Source: Bradyrhizobium sp. 195
GTDB lineage: Bacteria > Pseudomonadota > Alphaproteobacteria > Rhizobiales > Xanthobacteraceae
DNA: 64,000 nt
Reading direction: 5' to 3'
Assembly: GCF_023101665.1 (NCBI RefSeq)
Contig: NZ_CP082161.1
Span: 496,001 to 560,000 of the forward strand
Shown here: positions 50,863 to 59,326 of the stretch, in pieces
How the letters are laid out: each line of letters opens with the position of its first letter
How positions within the stretch are numbered: position 1 is the stretch's first letter
The notes under the pieces: model-generated
What the model was told of the DNA's origin: nothing
Database searches by the model: none
The model's input: the letters and a program-made list of their open reading frames with translations, nothing else
Translations under genes and position numbers: made by a program

Positions 50863-51057
50863 TCAGAAGCAGGCGGCGAAACCGATCCTGATCATTTCGA
50901 AGAACATCTGCGTGCCGTAGTGGAACCACAGCGCCAGCGCGCCGAGCACCAGCAATCCACCGATCGCCACGCCCGCCAACAGCAGCACGGATGGCGTCCG
51001 GCCGGCAGTGGGCGAATTGTCCTGTAGGCGATGTGCCGGATGCACTGGTTGAGCCAT
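50863..51057 (-). CDS. Small single-helix membrane protein upstream of SCO1
   Basis: A 64-residue protein with a His/Pro/Gln-containing N-terminus (MAQPVHPAHRLQDN) and one strong membrane helix (about residues 24-46, LLLAGVAIGGLLVLGALALW), ending HYGTQMFFEMIRIGFAACF. No known family is recognised. Its stop is 24 bp before the SCO1 start on the same strand. Position and size suggest a cofactor-assembly helper, but that is inference. Codon use resembles that of its neighbours. Confidence 0.65.
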   Translation of the reverse strand: MAQPVHPAHRLQDNSPTAGRTPSVLLLAGVAIGGLLVLGALALWFHYGTQMFFEMIRIGFAACF

Positions 51058-51165
51058 GGCAATGATGGGGCAAAAGCCCGGGTTCCCAACCCTCAGATAG
51101 GCTTCGGCCCGCCTGCGGGCAAGGCGCCGCCGGCGGGCCAGAACGCCCCTGTCAGGCCGAGAACG

Positions 51166-51687
51166 TCAGTGCAGGAGCTGGCCCCGGGCGGATTCGATCT
51201 GGTCCGCTTGCGGGAGAGGCCGGCGCGACGGCTTGATCGCCGAGGCCTGGGCATCCAGGTAGCAGGGCTTGTACATGGCCTGGAGCTGCCTGCCCTTCAG
51301 GAACAGCATGTGCGGGGTGAGACCGCCGCGCTGGTTGATCCAGCGCCTCACCTGGGAGGGATACATCGCATAAAGCATCTGCGTCGCTTCAGCATTGGTG
51401 ACGGCACGGCCGTTGGACCCGAAATCCCAGGCCGCGTGGAAACCAAGCGTCGCGCTCGAGGTCACGCAGATGCGGTCATGCGGGATGGCGCCGAGGACGA
51501 TGGTACAGGCGGAGGCGCAGAGGCCGTCGATGATGACGGTTTCGCCTGATTGACGCAGGTCCTGATACTTGTCGACGTAGGTTCCAATCCGGCCGCCGCG
51601 GTCATCCGCGATTCGAACCACCGCGTGAGAAGCCCCCATGCCAGCGATTAACAGAACCGCCGCAAGCAACCCCGTCAGAAACTTCAT
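51166..51687 (-). CDS. Periplasmic protein with ClpP/crotonase-like fold
   Basis: A 173-residue exported protein. Signal peptide residues 1-22 (MKFLTGLLAAVLLIAGMGASHA). The core GETVIIDGLCASACTIVLGAIP, then ICVTSSATLGFHAAWDFGS matches the COG3904-type periplasmic proteins, which resemble ClpP: Ser in SACT sits where the nucleophile would be and His in GFHAAW where the base would be. Whether it cleaves proteins is unknown. A frame open upstream to 51882 has no signal-like start, so ATG 51687 is preferred. It stands alone. Confidence 0.75.
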   Translation of the reverse strand: MKFLTGLLAAVLLIAGMGASHAVVRIADDRGGRIGTYVDKYQDLRQSGETVIIDGLCASACTIVLGAIPHDRICVTSSATLGFHAAWDFGSNGRAVTNAEATQMLYAMYPSQVRRWINQRGGLTPHMLFLKGRQLQAMYKPCYLDAQASAIKPSRRPLPQADQIESARGQLLH

Positions 51688-51951
51688 TGGCCCCCGCCCC
51701 GGTCGAATTCGAATCTGCGTGTCAGGTGGTGATGCACGGCTAGCGTCCGTCGTAACCGAGGTTTTGTCTAGGCAGGCCGGCTCGCTCAAAACAAATTCAA
51801 ATCCAGTGTTGCGTCCGCGCTGCACTCGGCACGTCTCTATCCCAAAGTGGAACAAGTTAACGATGTCTTGCGCGCCACACACTTGATCTCAGTTACAACC
51901 GTTGGCTTCAATCCGGGCAATTACCGGGGGGAACTCATGGAGGGGGAATGC

Positions 51952-53610
51952 ATGGCTGAGAATACAGACGTCGTCGTCGTCGGCGCGGGGCTGTCGGGCC
52001 TTGTGGCCGCCACCGAGATTGCCGACTCAGGCAAGCGCGTGATCGTGGTCGACCAGGAAGGCGAGCAGTCGCTCGGCGGTCAGGCGTTCTGGTCGTTCGG
52101 CGGGTTGTTCCTGGTCGATTCGCCGGAGCAGCGCCGGCTCGGCATCAAGGATTCCTTCGACCTGGCCATGCAGGACTGGATCGGTGCGGCGGGCTTCGAC
52201 CGCGACGAGGATTTCTGGCCGCGGCAATGGGCCGAGGCCTATGTGGCGTTCGCGGCCGGCGAGAAGCGCACATGGCTGCGGGCCATGGGCCATCGCATCT
52301 TTCCCGTGGTCGGCTGGGCCGAGCGTGGCGGTTACGACGCGATGGGCCACGGCAATTCCGTGCCGCGCTTTCACGTCACTTGGGGCACCGGCCCCGGCAT
52401 CGTCGAGCCATTCGAGCGCCGCGCGCGCGAGGCGATGAGGAGCGGCCGGCTGAGCTTCAGGTTTCGCCACCGCGTCGACGCGCTCTCGATCACCAACGGC
52501 ACGGTAGATGGCGTCAGCGGCGCCGTGCTCGCGCCCGACGATGTCGAGCGCGGCAAGAGCTCGTCGCGCAACGTCGTTGGCGAGTTCGCGCTGAAGGCAC
52601 AGGCCGTGATCGTGGCGTCCGGCGGCATCGGCGGCAATCACGAGCTGGTCCGGCAGAACTGGCCGAAGCGGCTCGGTGATCCCCCGAAATTCATGATCTC
52701 CGGCGTGCCCGAACATGTCGACGGCCGGATGATCGGCATCACCGAGAAATCGGGCGCGCGGCTGATCAACCGCGACCGCATGTGGCATTATGTCGAGGGC
52801 ATCCAGAACTGGTCACCGATCTGGCCGCGCCACGGCATTCGCATCCTGCCCGGGCCCTCCTCGATGTGGTTCGACGCAACAGGCACGCGGCTGCCGGCGC
52901 CGCTGTTCCCCGGCTCCGACACGCTCGGCCAGCTCCAATACATCATGTCGACGGGGTACGATTATTCCTGGTTCATCCTGACTCAGAGCATCATCAAGAA
53001 GGAGTTTGCGCTGTCGGGCTCGGAGCAGAATCCCGACCTGACCGGCAAGAGCTGGCTCATGACCTTGCGCCGCGCCACCAACAAGGGCGCGCCGGCGCCG
53101 GTGGAAGCGTTCAAAAGCCACGGTGTCGACTTCATCGTACGCGACAAGATCGAGGACCTTGTTGCGGAGATGAACAAGCTTGCCGGCAGCGACCTCCTCA
53201 AGCTCGAGCACATCAGGATGCAGATCGAGGCGCGCGACCGCGAGATCGCCAATCCCTACGTCAAGGATGCGCAGGTGATGAACATTCACAATGCGCGCCG
53301 CTATATCGGCGACAGACTGATCCGCACCGCCTCCCCACACCGGATCCTGGACCCCGCGCACGGGCCGCTGATCGCGGTCAAGCTCAACATCCTCACCCGC
53401 AAGACGCTGGGCGGCTTCGAGACCGATCTCGACTCGCGTGTGTTCGGCAGCGAGGGACACGTCATTCCGGGCCTCTATGCGGTCGGCGAAGCCGCCGGCT
53501 TCGGCGGCGGCGGGGTGCACGGCTATCGCTCGCTGGAAGGCACGTTCCTCGGCGGCTGCCTGTTCTCGGGCCGCAATGCGGGCCGTGCCGCGGCCAAGGC
53601 GGTGGGCTAG
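51952..53610 (+). CDS. FAD-binding dehydrogenase (ketosteroid dehydrogenase-like)
   Basis: A 552-residue flavoprotein of the succinate dehydrogenase/KstD superfamily. FAD site DVVVVGAGLSGLVAATEIADSGKRVIVVDQEGEQSLGGQAFWSFGG at the N-terminus; VIVASGGIGGNHELVRQNWP in the middle; C-terminal GLYAVGEAAGFGGGGVHGYRSLEGTFLGGCLFSGRNAGR. The family acts on 1,2-unsaturation of steroid-like rings or on dicarboxylates; the substrate here is unknown. The start at 51952 follows a GGAGGGGGA site. An esterase begins 3 bp after its stop. Confidence 0.88.
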   Translation: MAENTDVVVVGAGLSGLVAATEIADSGKRVIVVDQEGEQSLGGQAFWSFGGLFLVDSPEQRRLGIKDSFDLAMQDWIGAAGFDRDEDFWPRQWAEAYVAFAAGEKRTWLRAMGHRIFPVVGWAERGGYDAMGHGNSVPRFHVTWGTGPGIVEPFERRAREAMRSGRLSFRFRHRVDALSITNGTVDGVSGAVLAPDDVERGKSSSRNVVGEFALKAQAVIVASGGIGGNHELVRQNWPKRLGDPPKFMISGVPEHVDGRMIGITEKSGARLINRDRMWHYVEGIQNWSPIWPRHGIRILPGPSSMWFDATGTRLPAPLFPGSDTLGQLQYIMSTGYDYSWFILTQSIIKKEFALSGSEQNPDLTGKSWLMTLRRATNKGAPAPVEAFKSHGVDFIVRDKIEDLVAEMNKLAGSDLLKLEHIRMQIEARDREIANPYVKDAQVMNIHNARRYIGDRLIRTASPHRILDPAHGPLIAVKLNILTRKTLGGFETDLDSRVFGSEGHVIPGLYAVGEAAGFGGGGVHGYRSLEGTFLGGCLFSGRNAGRAAAKAVG

Positions 53611-53613
53611 ATC

Positions 53614-54531
53614 ATGCGGCGGTGGATGCGCTTCGGGGCGCTGGTCGCGGCATTGGTCGCCGCTTCGGCTGCATCCGCCGAGACGATCGACGTTGGCGGG
53701 GTGAAGCGCTCCTACACCGCGCAACTGCCGGCTAAGAAGCCTGCAGCGCTGGTGATCGTGCTGCATGGCAAGACCCAGCGCGGCGCCGACATGATCGCGC
53801 GGACGGCGTGGCCGCAGGTCGCGAAACGAGAAGGTTTTGCCGTGGTGTTTCCCGACGGCCTCAACCACGCCTGGGCTGATGCGCGGACGAAGGCGGGACC
53901 GGCGCTGCGTGGACCACCAATAGGTACCGATGATATCGCCTTCATCGCAAAGCTCGTCGAAAAGCTGGTGGCCGACGGCACGGCCGATGCAAAGCGCGTC
54001 TATGTCGCCGGCATCTCCAATGGCGGCGCCATGGCAATGACACTGGTTTGCGCCCGTGCCGATCTGTTTGCCGCGGGCGCGAGCGTGATCATGAATCTTA
54101 CCGACGAGGCCGCGGTCACCTGCCATCCGTCACGGCCGCTGCCGATGCTGCTCATGAATGGCACGGCCGATCCGCTGGTGCCTTACGAGGGCGGACGCGG
54201 ATCGAGCTATTATGCCGCAGACGGATTCTGGTCGACCGAGGAGACACTGGCATTCTGGCGCAAGCTCAATGGCTGCGAGACCGACGACGCCAGCGTGACT
54301 GATCTGCCCGACAGGAACGTTGCGGATCAATCCACGGTGACGCGGATTTCCTCGCGCTGTCCGAGCGGGCACGACGTCGTGCTCTATCGTGTCAACCATG
54401 GGGGGCACCGCATGCCCGGATTTTCTCCGGATGCCCGTTTTCCGAGGGTCGCGACCAAGATGCTGGGCCCGCAGAATGGCGACATCGACGGCGCCGAGAC
54501 GATCTGGTCGTTCTTCAGCCAGTCTCATTGA
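53614..54531 (+). CDS. Secreted alpha/beta hydrolase, PHB depolymerase/feruloyl esterase (LpqC) type
   Basis: A 305-residue exported esterase. Signal peptide residues 1-22 (MRRWMRFGALVAALVAASAASA). The lpqC-like domain has the oxyanion loop VLHGKTQRGADM, VVFPDGLNHAWADAR, the nucleophile elbow VAGISNGGAMA with Ser136, the acid in MNGTADPLVPYEGG and His in VNHGGHRMPG. Substrates in this class include short polyhydroxyalkanoate oligomers and feruloyl esters. It is coupled to the FAD dehydrogenase, 3 bp upstream. Confidence 0.88.
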   Translation: MRRWMRFGALVAALVAASAASAETIDVGGVKRSYTAQLPAKKPAALVIVLHGKTQRGADMIARTAWPQVAKREGFAVVFPDGLNHAWADARTKAGPALRGPPIGTDDIAFIAKLVEKLVADGTADAKRVYVAGISNGGAMAMTLVCARADLFAAGASVIMNLTDEAAVTCHPSRPLPMLLMNGTADPLVPYEGGRGSSYYAADGFWSTEETLAFWRKLNGCETDDASVTDLPDRNVADQSTVTRISSRCPSGHDVVLYRVNHGGHRMPGFSPDARFPRVATKMLGPQNGDIDGAETIWSFFSQSH

Positions 54532-54614
54532 GCGGGCAGCGCATGCAACCCGGGGGTGGCAGAGCGCGGGGTGCTGGGCTAGACAGGGCCGCCATTCCAG
54601 TGAGGAGATCCCCA

Positions 54615-54965
54615 ATGAGCATTGAGCGTTTTGAAACCGGCCCGCGCATGAGCCAGGTCGTCGTGCACGGCAACACCGTCTATCTCGCGGGTGTCGTCGC
54701 GAACAAAGCCGCCGGCGAAAGCGTGACGAAGCAGACCCAGGACATCCTGGCGACCATCGACGGCCATCTCGCCAAGGCCGGCACCGACAAGTCGAAGCTG
54801 CTCTCGGCCACGATCTACATCACCGACATGAAGACCTTCGGCGAGATGAACGCGGTGTGGGACGCCTGGGTCTCGCCCGGCAACACCCCGGCGCGTGCCA
54901 CCGTCGAAGCCAAGCTGGCGGCGCCGCAATACACCGTCGAGATCATGGTCATTGCGGCGAAGTAG
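54615..54965 (+). CDS. RidA family protein
   Basis: A 116-residue trimeric RidA/YjgF-fold protein. The archetype deaminates reactive enamine/imine intermediates. Landmarks: RFETGPRMSQVVVHGNTVYLAGVV, QTQDILATIDGHLAKAGTDKSKLLSATIYITDM and the closing PARATVEAKLAAPQYTVEIMVIA with the conserved Arg that binds carboxylates (PARATVE). The ATG at 54615 follows GAGGAG. It comes 83 bp after the esterase and may be in the same transcript. The strong hairpin at 54984 lies behind it. Confidence 0.92.
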   Translation: MSIERFETGPRMSQVVVHGNTVYLAGVVANKAAGESVTKQTQDILATIDGHLAKAGTDKSKLLSATIYITDMKTFGEMNAVWDAWVSPGNTPARATVEAKLAAPQYTVEIMVIAAK

Positions 54966-54983
54966 TTTTCGCGAAAACATTTG

Positions 54984-55022
54984 CGCGCGCTGATGACCTC
55001 CGAGGTAATCGATCAGCGCGCG
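54984..55022 (+). terminator. Strong hairpin after the RidA gene
   Basis: CGCGCGCTGAT (54984) pairs with ATCAGCGCGCG (55012-55022), and the inner ACCTC-C-GAGGT continues the stem. The outer stem has 11 perfect pairs. There is no U-run, so termination could be Rho-aided or the hairpin may protect the 3' end. Confidence 0.6.
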
Positions 55023-55076
55023 TGAACCTTCGATAGTGACGGTCAGCCGAATACGGCGCCATCGAAGGAGAGCACC

Positions 55077-55442
55077 ATGACCGACCCCATCACCATCGCC
55101 CGCCGCTACATCGAGCTCTGGAACGAGCGCACCGCCGGCCGACGCCGTGAGCTGCTCAGTGAAAACTGGACGACGGATGCGAGCTATGTCGATCCCCTGA
55201 TGAAGGGCGAGGGCCGCGACGGCATCGAGGCGCTGATCGCAGGCGTGCAGCAGCGCTTTCCCGACTTCCAGTTCAGTCTGATCGGCGAGCCCAATGGCTA
55301 CGGCGACCACGTCCGCTTTTCGTGGGGGCTGGGTCCCGACGGCACCGACAGCCCGATCAAGGGCACTGATTTTGCCGTGCTGAAGGACGGCCGTATCAGA
55401 AGCGTGACCGGATTTCTCGATCAGGTGCCAGCCGGGGCGTGA
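55077..55442 (+). CDS. SnoaL-like / NTF2-fold protein
   Basis: A 121-residue cone-fold protein: ITIARRYIELWNERTAGRRRELLSENW, YVDPLMKGEGRDGIEALIAGVQQRFPDFQF, FSWGLGPDGTDSPIKGTDFAVLKDGRIRSVTGFLDQVP. It is the short nuclear-transport-factor-2-like form, separate in sequence from the protein at 45113. The function is unassigned. A family H palindrome follows 33 bp after the stop. Confidence 0.85.
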   Translation: MTDPITIARRYIELWNERTAGRRRELLSENWTTDASYVDPLMKGEGRDGIEALIAGVQQRFPDFQFSLIGEPNGYGDHVRFSWGLGPDGTDSPIKGTDFAVLKDGRIRSVTGFLDQVPAGA

Positions 55443-55474
55443 GATCGCTGCGTGGAAACGAGCTCGCCTGCGGC

Positions 55475-55608
55475 CATCCTTCGAGACGCCCGCCGCTGGC
55501 GGGCCCTCAGGATGAGGATGGAGTGCGTTGCGCTAGTTTCAACGGGCACCGACGCCGCTTAGCCTCATCCTGAGGAGACCGCGAAGCGGTCGTCTCGAAG
55601 GACGAGGC
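55475..55608. repeat. Intergenic palindrome, family H
   Basis: CATCCTTCGAGACGCCC at the left, GTCTCGAAGGACGAGG at the right, and inner GGCCCTCAGGATGAGGATG matching AGCCTCATCCTGAGGAG. One copy only in the window. Together with flanks it fills the 272-bp gap before the helicase gene. Confidence 0.85.
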
Positions 55609-55714
55609 GCGCGCTCAGGTCGCGCAAAATGCTGGATGCGGCGACCTCCCTCGGTCCAGACGGGGAGGGTTACGCCCCTCGACGAAGCCATCCCTACGGC
55701 TTACCTGTCATGGT

Positions 55715-58300
55715 GTGACGCGCCGTATCCCTAGAATTCAGGCCGAGACGCCTTCGCTGCTGCCCGACCGCTTCCAGCAATGGTTCGCTGGCCGCGGCTG
55801 GTCGCCGCGTGCGCATCAATTGGCGCTGCTGGAGAAGGCGCGCGAGGACGCCAGCGCCCTGCTGATCGCGCCGACCGGCGCCGGCAAGACGCTGGCGGGA
55901 TTTCTGCCGACGCTGGTGGAACTGTCGATGCAACCCATCGAACGGGAGGCGAGTGGGAAGAAAAGCCTCGTCTCCACCGGCCGCAGCGTGCAACGGACCG
56001 GCGGCCTGCACACGCTCTACATCTCGCCGCTCAAAGCGCTCGCCGTCGACATCGCGCGTAATCTGGAGTGGCCGATCGCCGAGATGGGCCTGCCGATCAA
56101 GGTCGAGACCCGCACCGGCGACACGCCGGTATCCCGGCGCCAGCGGCAGCGGCGCTATCCGCCGGACGTGTTGCTGACGACGCCCGAGCAGCTCGCGCTG
56201 CTGCTCTCCTCCGACGACGCGCCGTTCCTGTTCTCCTCCCTGAAGCGCGTCGTGCTCGACGAGCTGCATGCGCTGGTGACGTCCAAGCGCGGCGATCTGC
56301 TCTCGCTCGGCCTGGCAAGGCTGTGGCGGCTGGCGCCGCCGATGCGTGCGATCGGCCTGTCGGCAACTGTGGCCGAGCCGGATCAGCTCGCGCGCTTCCT
56401 GGTGCCTCAGCCTGGCGGCAAGCAAGCTGCCGCCGACATCGTTATCGCCAGCGGTGCGGCGCCGCCTGAGGTCGAGATGCTCGATACGCGCGAACGCCTG
56501 CCCTGGGCCGGCCACAGCGCGCGCCATGCGCTCCCTGAAATCTACGAGCTGATCAAGGCGAACAAGACCACGCTTGTCTTCGTCAATACCCGCAGCCAGG
56601 CCGAGATGCTGTTCCAGAATCTCTGGAGCATGAACGACGACGGCCTTGCGATCGCGCTGCATCACGGCTCGCTCGACGTCGCCCAGCGCCGCAAGGTCGA
56701 GGACGCGATGTCGGCGGGCAGACTGCGCGGCGTGGTCTGCACCTCCTCGCTCGACCTCGGCGTCGACTGGGGCGATGTCGATCTCGTCGTCAATATCGGC
56801 GCACCCAAGGGATCGTCGCGCCTGATGCAGCGCATCGGCCGCGCCAACCACCGCCTCGACGAAGCCTCGCGCGCGGTGCTGGTGCCGGCCAACCGTTTTG
56901 AAGTGCTGGAGTGCCGCGTCGCGATCGACGCGATCGCCGAGAACGCGCAGGATACGCCGCCGTTGCGTACCGGTGGCCTCGACGTGCTGGCCCAGCATGT
57001 GCTGGGCTGTGCCTGCGGCGAGCCGTTTCTCTCCGATGAACTTTATGCCGAGATCCGCACCGCTGCGCCTTACGCCGACCTGTCGCGGCAGGATTTCGAC
57101 GACGTCGTCGATTTCGTCGCGTCCGGTGGCTACGCACTGAAGACCTACGAGCGCTTCGCCCGCATCAAGCAGGACAAGGAAGGACGCTGGCGCGTCGCCA
57201 ATCCCAAGGTGCGGCAGAGCTACCGGATGAATGTCGGCACCATCGTCGAGGACGACATGCTGAAGGTGCGGCTGGTGCGCTCGCGCGGCGGTCAAGGAAA
57301 AGCAGGTGGCTCGACCGGGGTGATCGCGCGCGGCGGCAGGTTGCTCGGCGAGATCGAGGAAGCCTTCATCGAGGGCTTGAGCCCCGGCGATACCTTCGTG
57401 TTCTCAGGCGAGGTGGTGCGCTACGAGACCCTGGTCGAGGACCAGGTCTATGTCTCGCGCGCGCATGACAAGGACCCGAAAGTGCCGTCCTATATGGGCG
57501 GCAAGTTTCCGCTCTCGACCTATCTCGCCGAACGCGTGCGCCGGCTGCTCGATGACGGCCGCGCCTGGGGCGGCTTGCCGGAGCAGGTGCGCGACTGGCT
57601 GTCGCTGCAAAAGGACGTCTCGCAGGTGCCGGCGGTGCGCGAGCTCCTGGTCGAGAGCTTTCCGCGCGCCAACAAGCATTACCTGGTCTGCTACCCCTTC
57701 GAGGGACGCCTCGCGCATCAGACCCTCGGCATGCTGCTGACGCGGCGCCTCGAGCGCGCCCGCGCGCGGCCGCTCGGCTTCGTCGCCAATGAATATGCTG
57801 TGGCGATCTGGGGGCTCGGCGATCTCTCCTTCATGATCCGCGATGGCCGGATCGACCTCAACGCCCTGTTCGACCCCGATATGCTCGGCGACGATCTCGA
57901 GGCGTGGCTCGCCGAATCCGCGCTGATGAAGCGCACGTTCCGCAACTGCGCCATCATCTCCGGCCTGATCACGCGCCGGCACACCGGCGAGGAGAAGAGC
58001 CGTCGCCAGGTGCTGTTCTCGACCGATCTCGTCTATGACGTGCTGCGCAAGCATCAGGCCGATCACGTCCTCTTACGCGCCGCCCGCGCCGACGCCGCCA
58101 CCGGCCTGCTCGACCTGCGCCGCCTTGGCGACATGCTCGCCCGCATCCACGGCCGCATCACGCATAGGGAACTCGACCGCGTCTCCCCGCTCGCGGTGCC
58201 CGTGATGCTGGAAATCGGGCGCGAGTCGGTTTATGGCGAAGCTGCAGACGAGCTTTTGGCGGAAGCCGCCGATGAGCTCGTCAAAGAGGCGATGGGATAA
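55715..58300 (+). CDS. Ligase-associated DEXH-box helicase (Lhr-type)
   Basis: An 861-residue superfamily 2 DNA helicase. Walker A IAPTGAGKTLAG (52-63), Walker B VVLDELHAL, motif III GLSATV, motif IV VFVNTRSQAEMLF, motif V SSLDLGVDWGDVDLVVNIGAPKG and motif VI RLMQRIGRANHR, then the winged-helix and Lhr-core C-terminal region. This is the version tied to the cisplatin-response ligase. It starts with GTG at 55715. Its usual partners, exonuclease and ligase, are at 36389-39309. The next gene, PdeM, is 14 bp downstream. Confidence 0.92.
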   Translation: MTRRIPRIQAETPSLLPDRFQQWFAGRGWSPRAHQLALLEKAREDASALLIAPTGAGKTLAGFLPTLVELSMQPIEREASGKKSLVSTGRSVQRTGGLHTLYISPLKALAVDIARNLEWPIAEMGLPIKVETRTGDTPVSRRQRQRRYPPDVLLTTPEQLALLLSSDDAPFLFSSLKRVVLDELHALVTSKRGDLLSLGLARLWRLAPPMRAIGLSATVAEPDQLARFLVPQPGGKQAAADIVIASGAAPPEVEMLDTRERLPWAGHSARHALPEIYELIKANKTTLVFVNTRSQAEMLFQNLWSMNDDGLAIALHHGSLDVAQRRKVEDAMSAGRLRGVVCTSSLDLGVDWGDVDLVVNIGAPKGSSRLMQRIGRANHRLDEASRAVLVPANRFEVLECRVAIDAIAENAQDTPPLRTGGLDVLAQHVLGCACGEPFLSDELYAEIRTAAPYADLSRQDFDDVVDFVASGGYALKTYERFARIKQDKEGRWRVANPKVRQSYRMNVGTIVEDDMLKVRLVRSRGGQGKAGGSTGVIARGGRLLGEIEEAFIEGLSPGDTFVFSGEVVRYETLVEDQVYVSRAHDKDPKVPSYMGGKFPLSTYLAERVRRLLDDGRAWGGLPEQVRDWLSLQKDVSQVPAVRELLVESFPRANKHYLVCYPFEGRLAHQTLGMLLTRRLERARARPLGFVANEYAVAIWGLGDLSFMIRDGRIDLNALFDPDMLGDDLEAWLAESALMKRTFRNCAIISGLITRRHTGEEKSRRQVLFSTDLVYDVLRKHQADHVLLRAARADAATGLLDLRRLGDMLARIHGRITHRELDRVSPLAVPVMLEIGRESVYGEAADELLAEAADELVKEAMG

Positions 58301-58314
58301 GAGCAGGTTCGGAC

Positions 58315-59025
58315 GTGACGATTGGCGCGCAGGTTTCGGGAGATGTCGACGACATGCGCGTGTCCAGAGTCACCATCAGCGATGTGACCTTTGCCGCCGA
58401 TCTCTCCGGCGCGCTGTTCTGGGAAGAGCAGCGCCTGCTGGTCGTCTCCGACCTGCATCTGGAAAAAGGGTCCAGCTTCGCCACGCGCGGCGTGCTGCTG
58501 CCGCCTTACGACACCATCGCGACGCTCGGCCGTCTCGCTGCTGCCATCTCCCGCCATGATCCACGCATCGTCATCGCGCTCGGCGACAGCTTTCACGATC
58601 GCAGGGCGCATGAGCGGCTGTCGCCGGACGACCGCGACGCCGTCGCCGCGCTTCAGACCGGCCGCGACTGGATCTGGATCTCCGGCAATCACGATCCCAT
58701 GCTGCCGCGCGATCTCGGCGGCACCATCGCCGAAGAAGTCGCGATCGGCCCGATCACCTTCCGTCATGAGCCCACGGGTGCGCGCGGCGAGATCGCCGGG
58801 CATCTTCATCCAAAGGCGCGCGTCTCCGCACGCGGCCGCTCGATGGAGCGCCGCTGCTTCGTCTCCGACGGGATGCGCGCGGTGATGCCGGCGTTCGGCG
58901 CCTATGCTGGCGGCCTCAGCATCCGCGACGTGGCATTCGCAAAGATCTTTCCGACCAATGGTTTTGTCGCCCATCTGCTGGGCGACCGCCGCGTCCACGC
59001 CATTGCGGCCTCGCGCTGCTATTGA
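58315..59025 (+). CDS. pdeM: Ligase-associated endonuclease PdeM (metallophosphoesterase)
   Basis: A 236-residue calcineurin-like phosphoesterase, the fourth member of the ligase-associated repair set. Metal motifs LVVSDLHLEKGSSF (DxH), IALGDSFHDRRAHER (GDxxHD), WISGNHDPML (GNHD) and GHLHPKARV (GHxH). The start is GTG 58315, 14 bp after the helicase stop; an ATG at 58354 (MRVSRVT) would give 223 residues and may be the true start. It is probably co-transcribed with the helicase. A hairpin terminator lies at 59152. Confidence 0.9.
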   Translation: MTIGAQVSGDVDDMRVSRVTISDVTFAADLSGALFWEEQRLLVVSDLHLEKGSSFATRGVLLPPYDTIATLGRLAAAISRHDPRIVIALGDSFHDRRAHERLSPDDRDAVAALQTGRDWIWISGNHDPMLPRDLGGTIAEEVAIGPITFRHEPTGARGEIAGHLHPKARVSARGRSMERRCFVSDGMRAVMPAFGAYAGGLSIRDVAFAKIFPTNGFVAHLLGDRRVHAIAASRCY

Positions 59026-59078
59026 GTCCGGCCGAAATTGGGACAGCACTACGTTCGGTAGTTTTCCGGAATCGCCCA

Positions 59079-59158
59079 AGCCCCGTTGCCGGTTCTAACG
59101 TCACGCTTGCCGGGGCTGGAATTTCTGATCCCGAACAAGATTGTAACCGGCAAGGGGC
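59079..59158 (+). other. Candidate structured RNA with alternative folds
   Basis: AGCCCCG (59079-59085) can pair with CGGGGCT (59111-59117) as one hairpin, or GCCCC-TTGCCGGTT (59080-59094, one bulge) with AACCGGCAAGGGGC (59145-59158). The second pairing uses bases of the terminator stem at 59152-59161, so the three structures exclude one another as in an attenuator. It lies in the 301-bp gap between pdeM and the 59327 gene; nothing else was seen there apart from an AT-rich, promoter-like stretch at about 59225-59275. Confidence 0.35.
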
Positions 59159-59178
59159 CGCTGCGAGGCGGCCCCTTT
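59152..59178 (+). terminator. Intrinsic terminator after pdeM
   Basis: Perfect 10-bp stem AAGGGGCCGC / GCGGCCCCTT with a 6-nt loop (TGCGAG) and a short U tail (TTTCG). It is 126 bp after the pdeM stop. Confidence 0.75.
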
Positions 59179-59326
59179 CGATTCCGGCGGTCCAAAGCGG
59201 GCTTAGAAGGATCGCTACCGAACTCGGAACAAATTAAGAACACTTTAGCAAGTCTTTGATATATCATTGTGATTCGGCACGTTGCCGACACAATATCTAG
59301 CGTCTGTCAGACTTTGCGAGGACTAC

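Noticed and set aside
55694..57295. A 533-codon open frame on the minus strand opposite the helicase
   Set aside because: It mirrors the codon positions of the plus-strand helicase, is rich in His/Arg/Gln/Gly without any domain motif, and has no ribosome site. It is an antisense shadow typical of high-GC genes.
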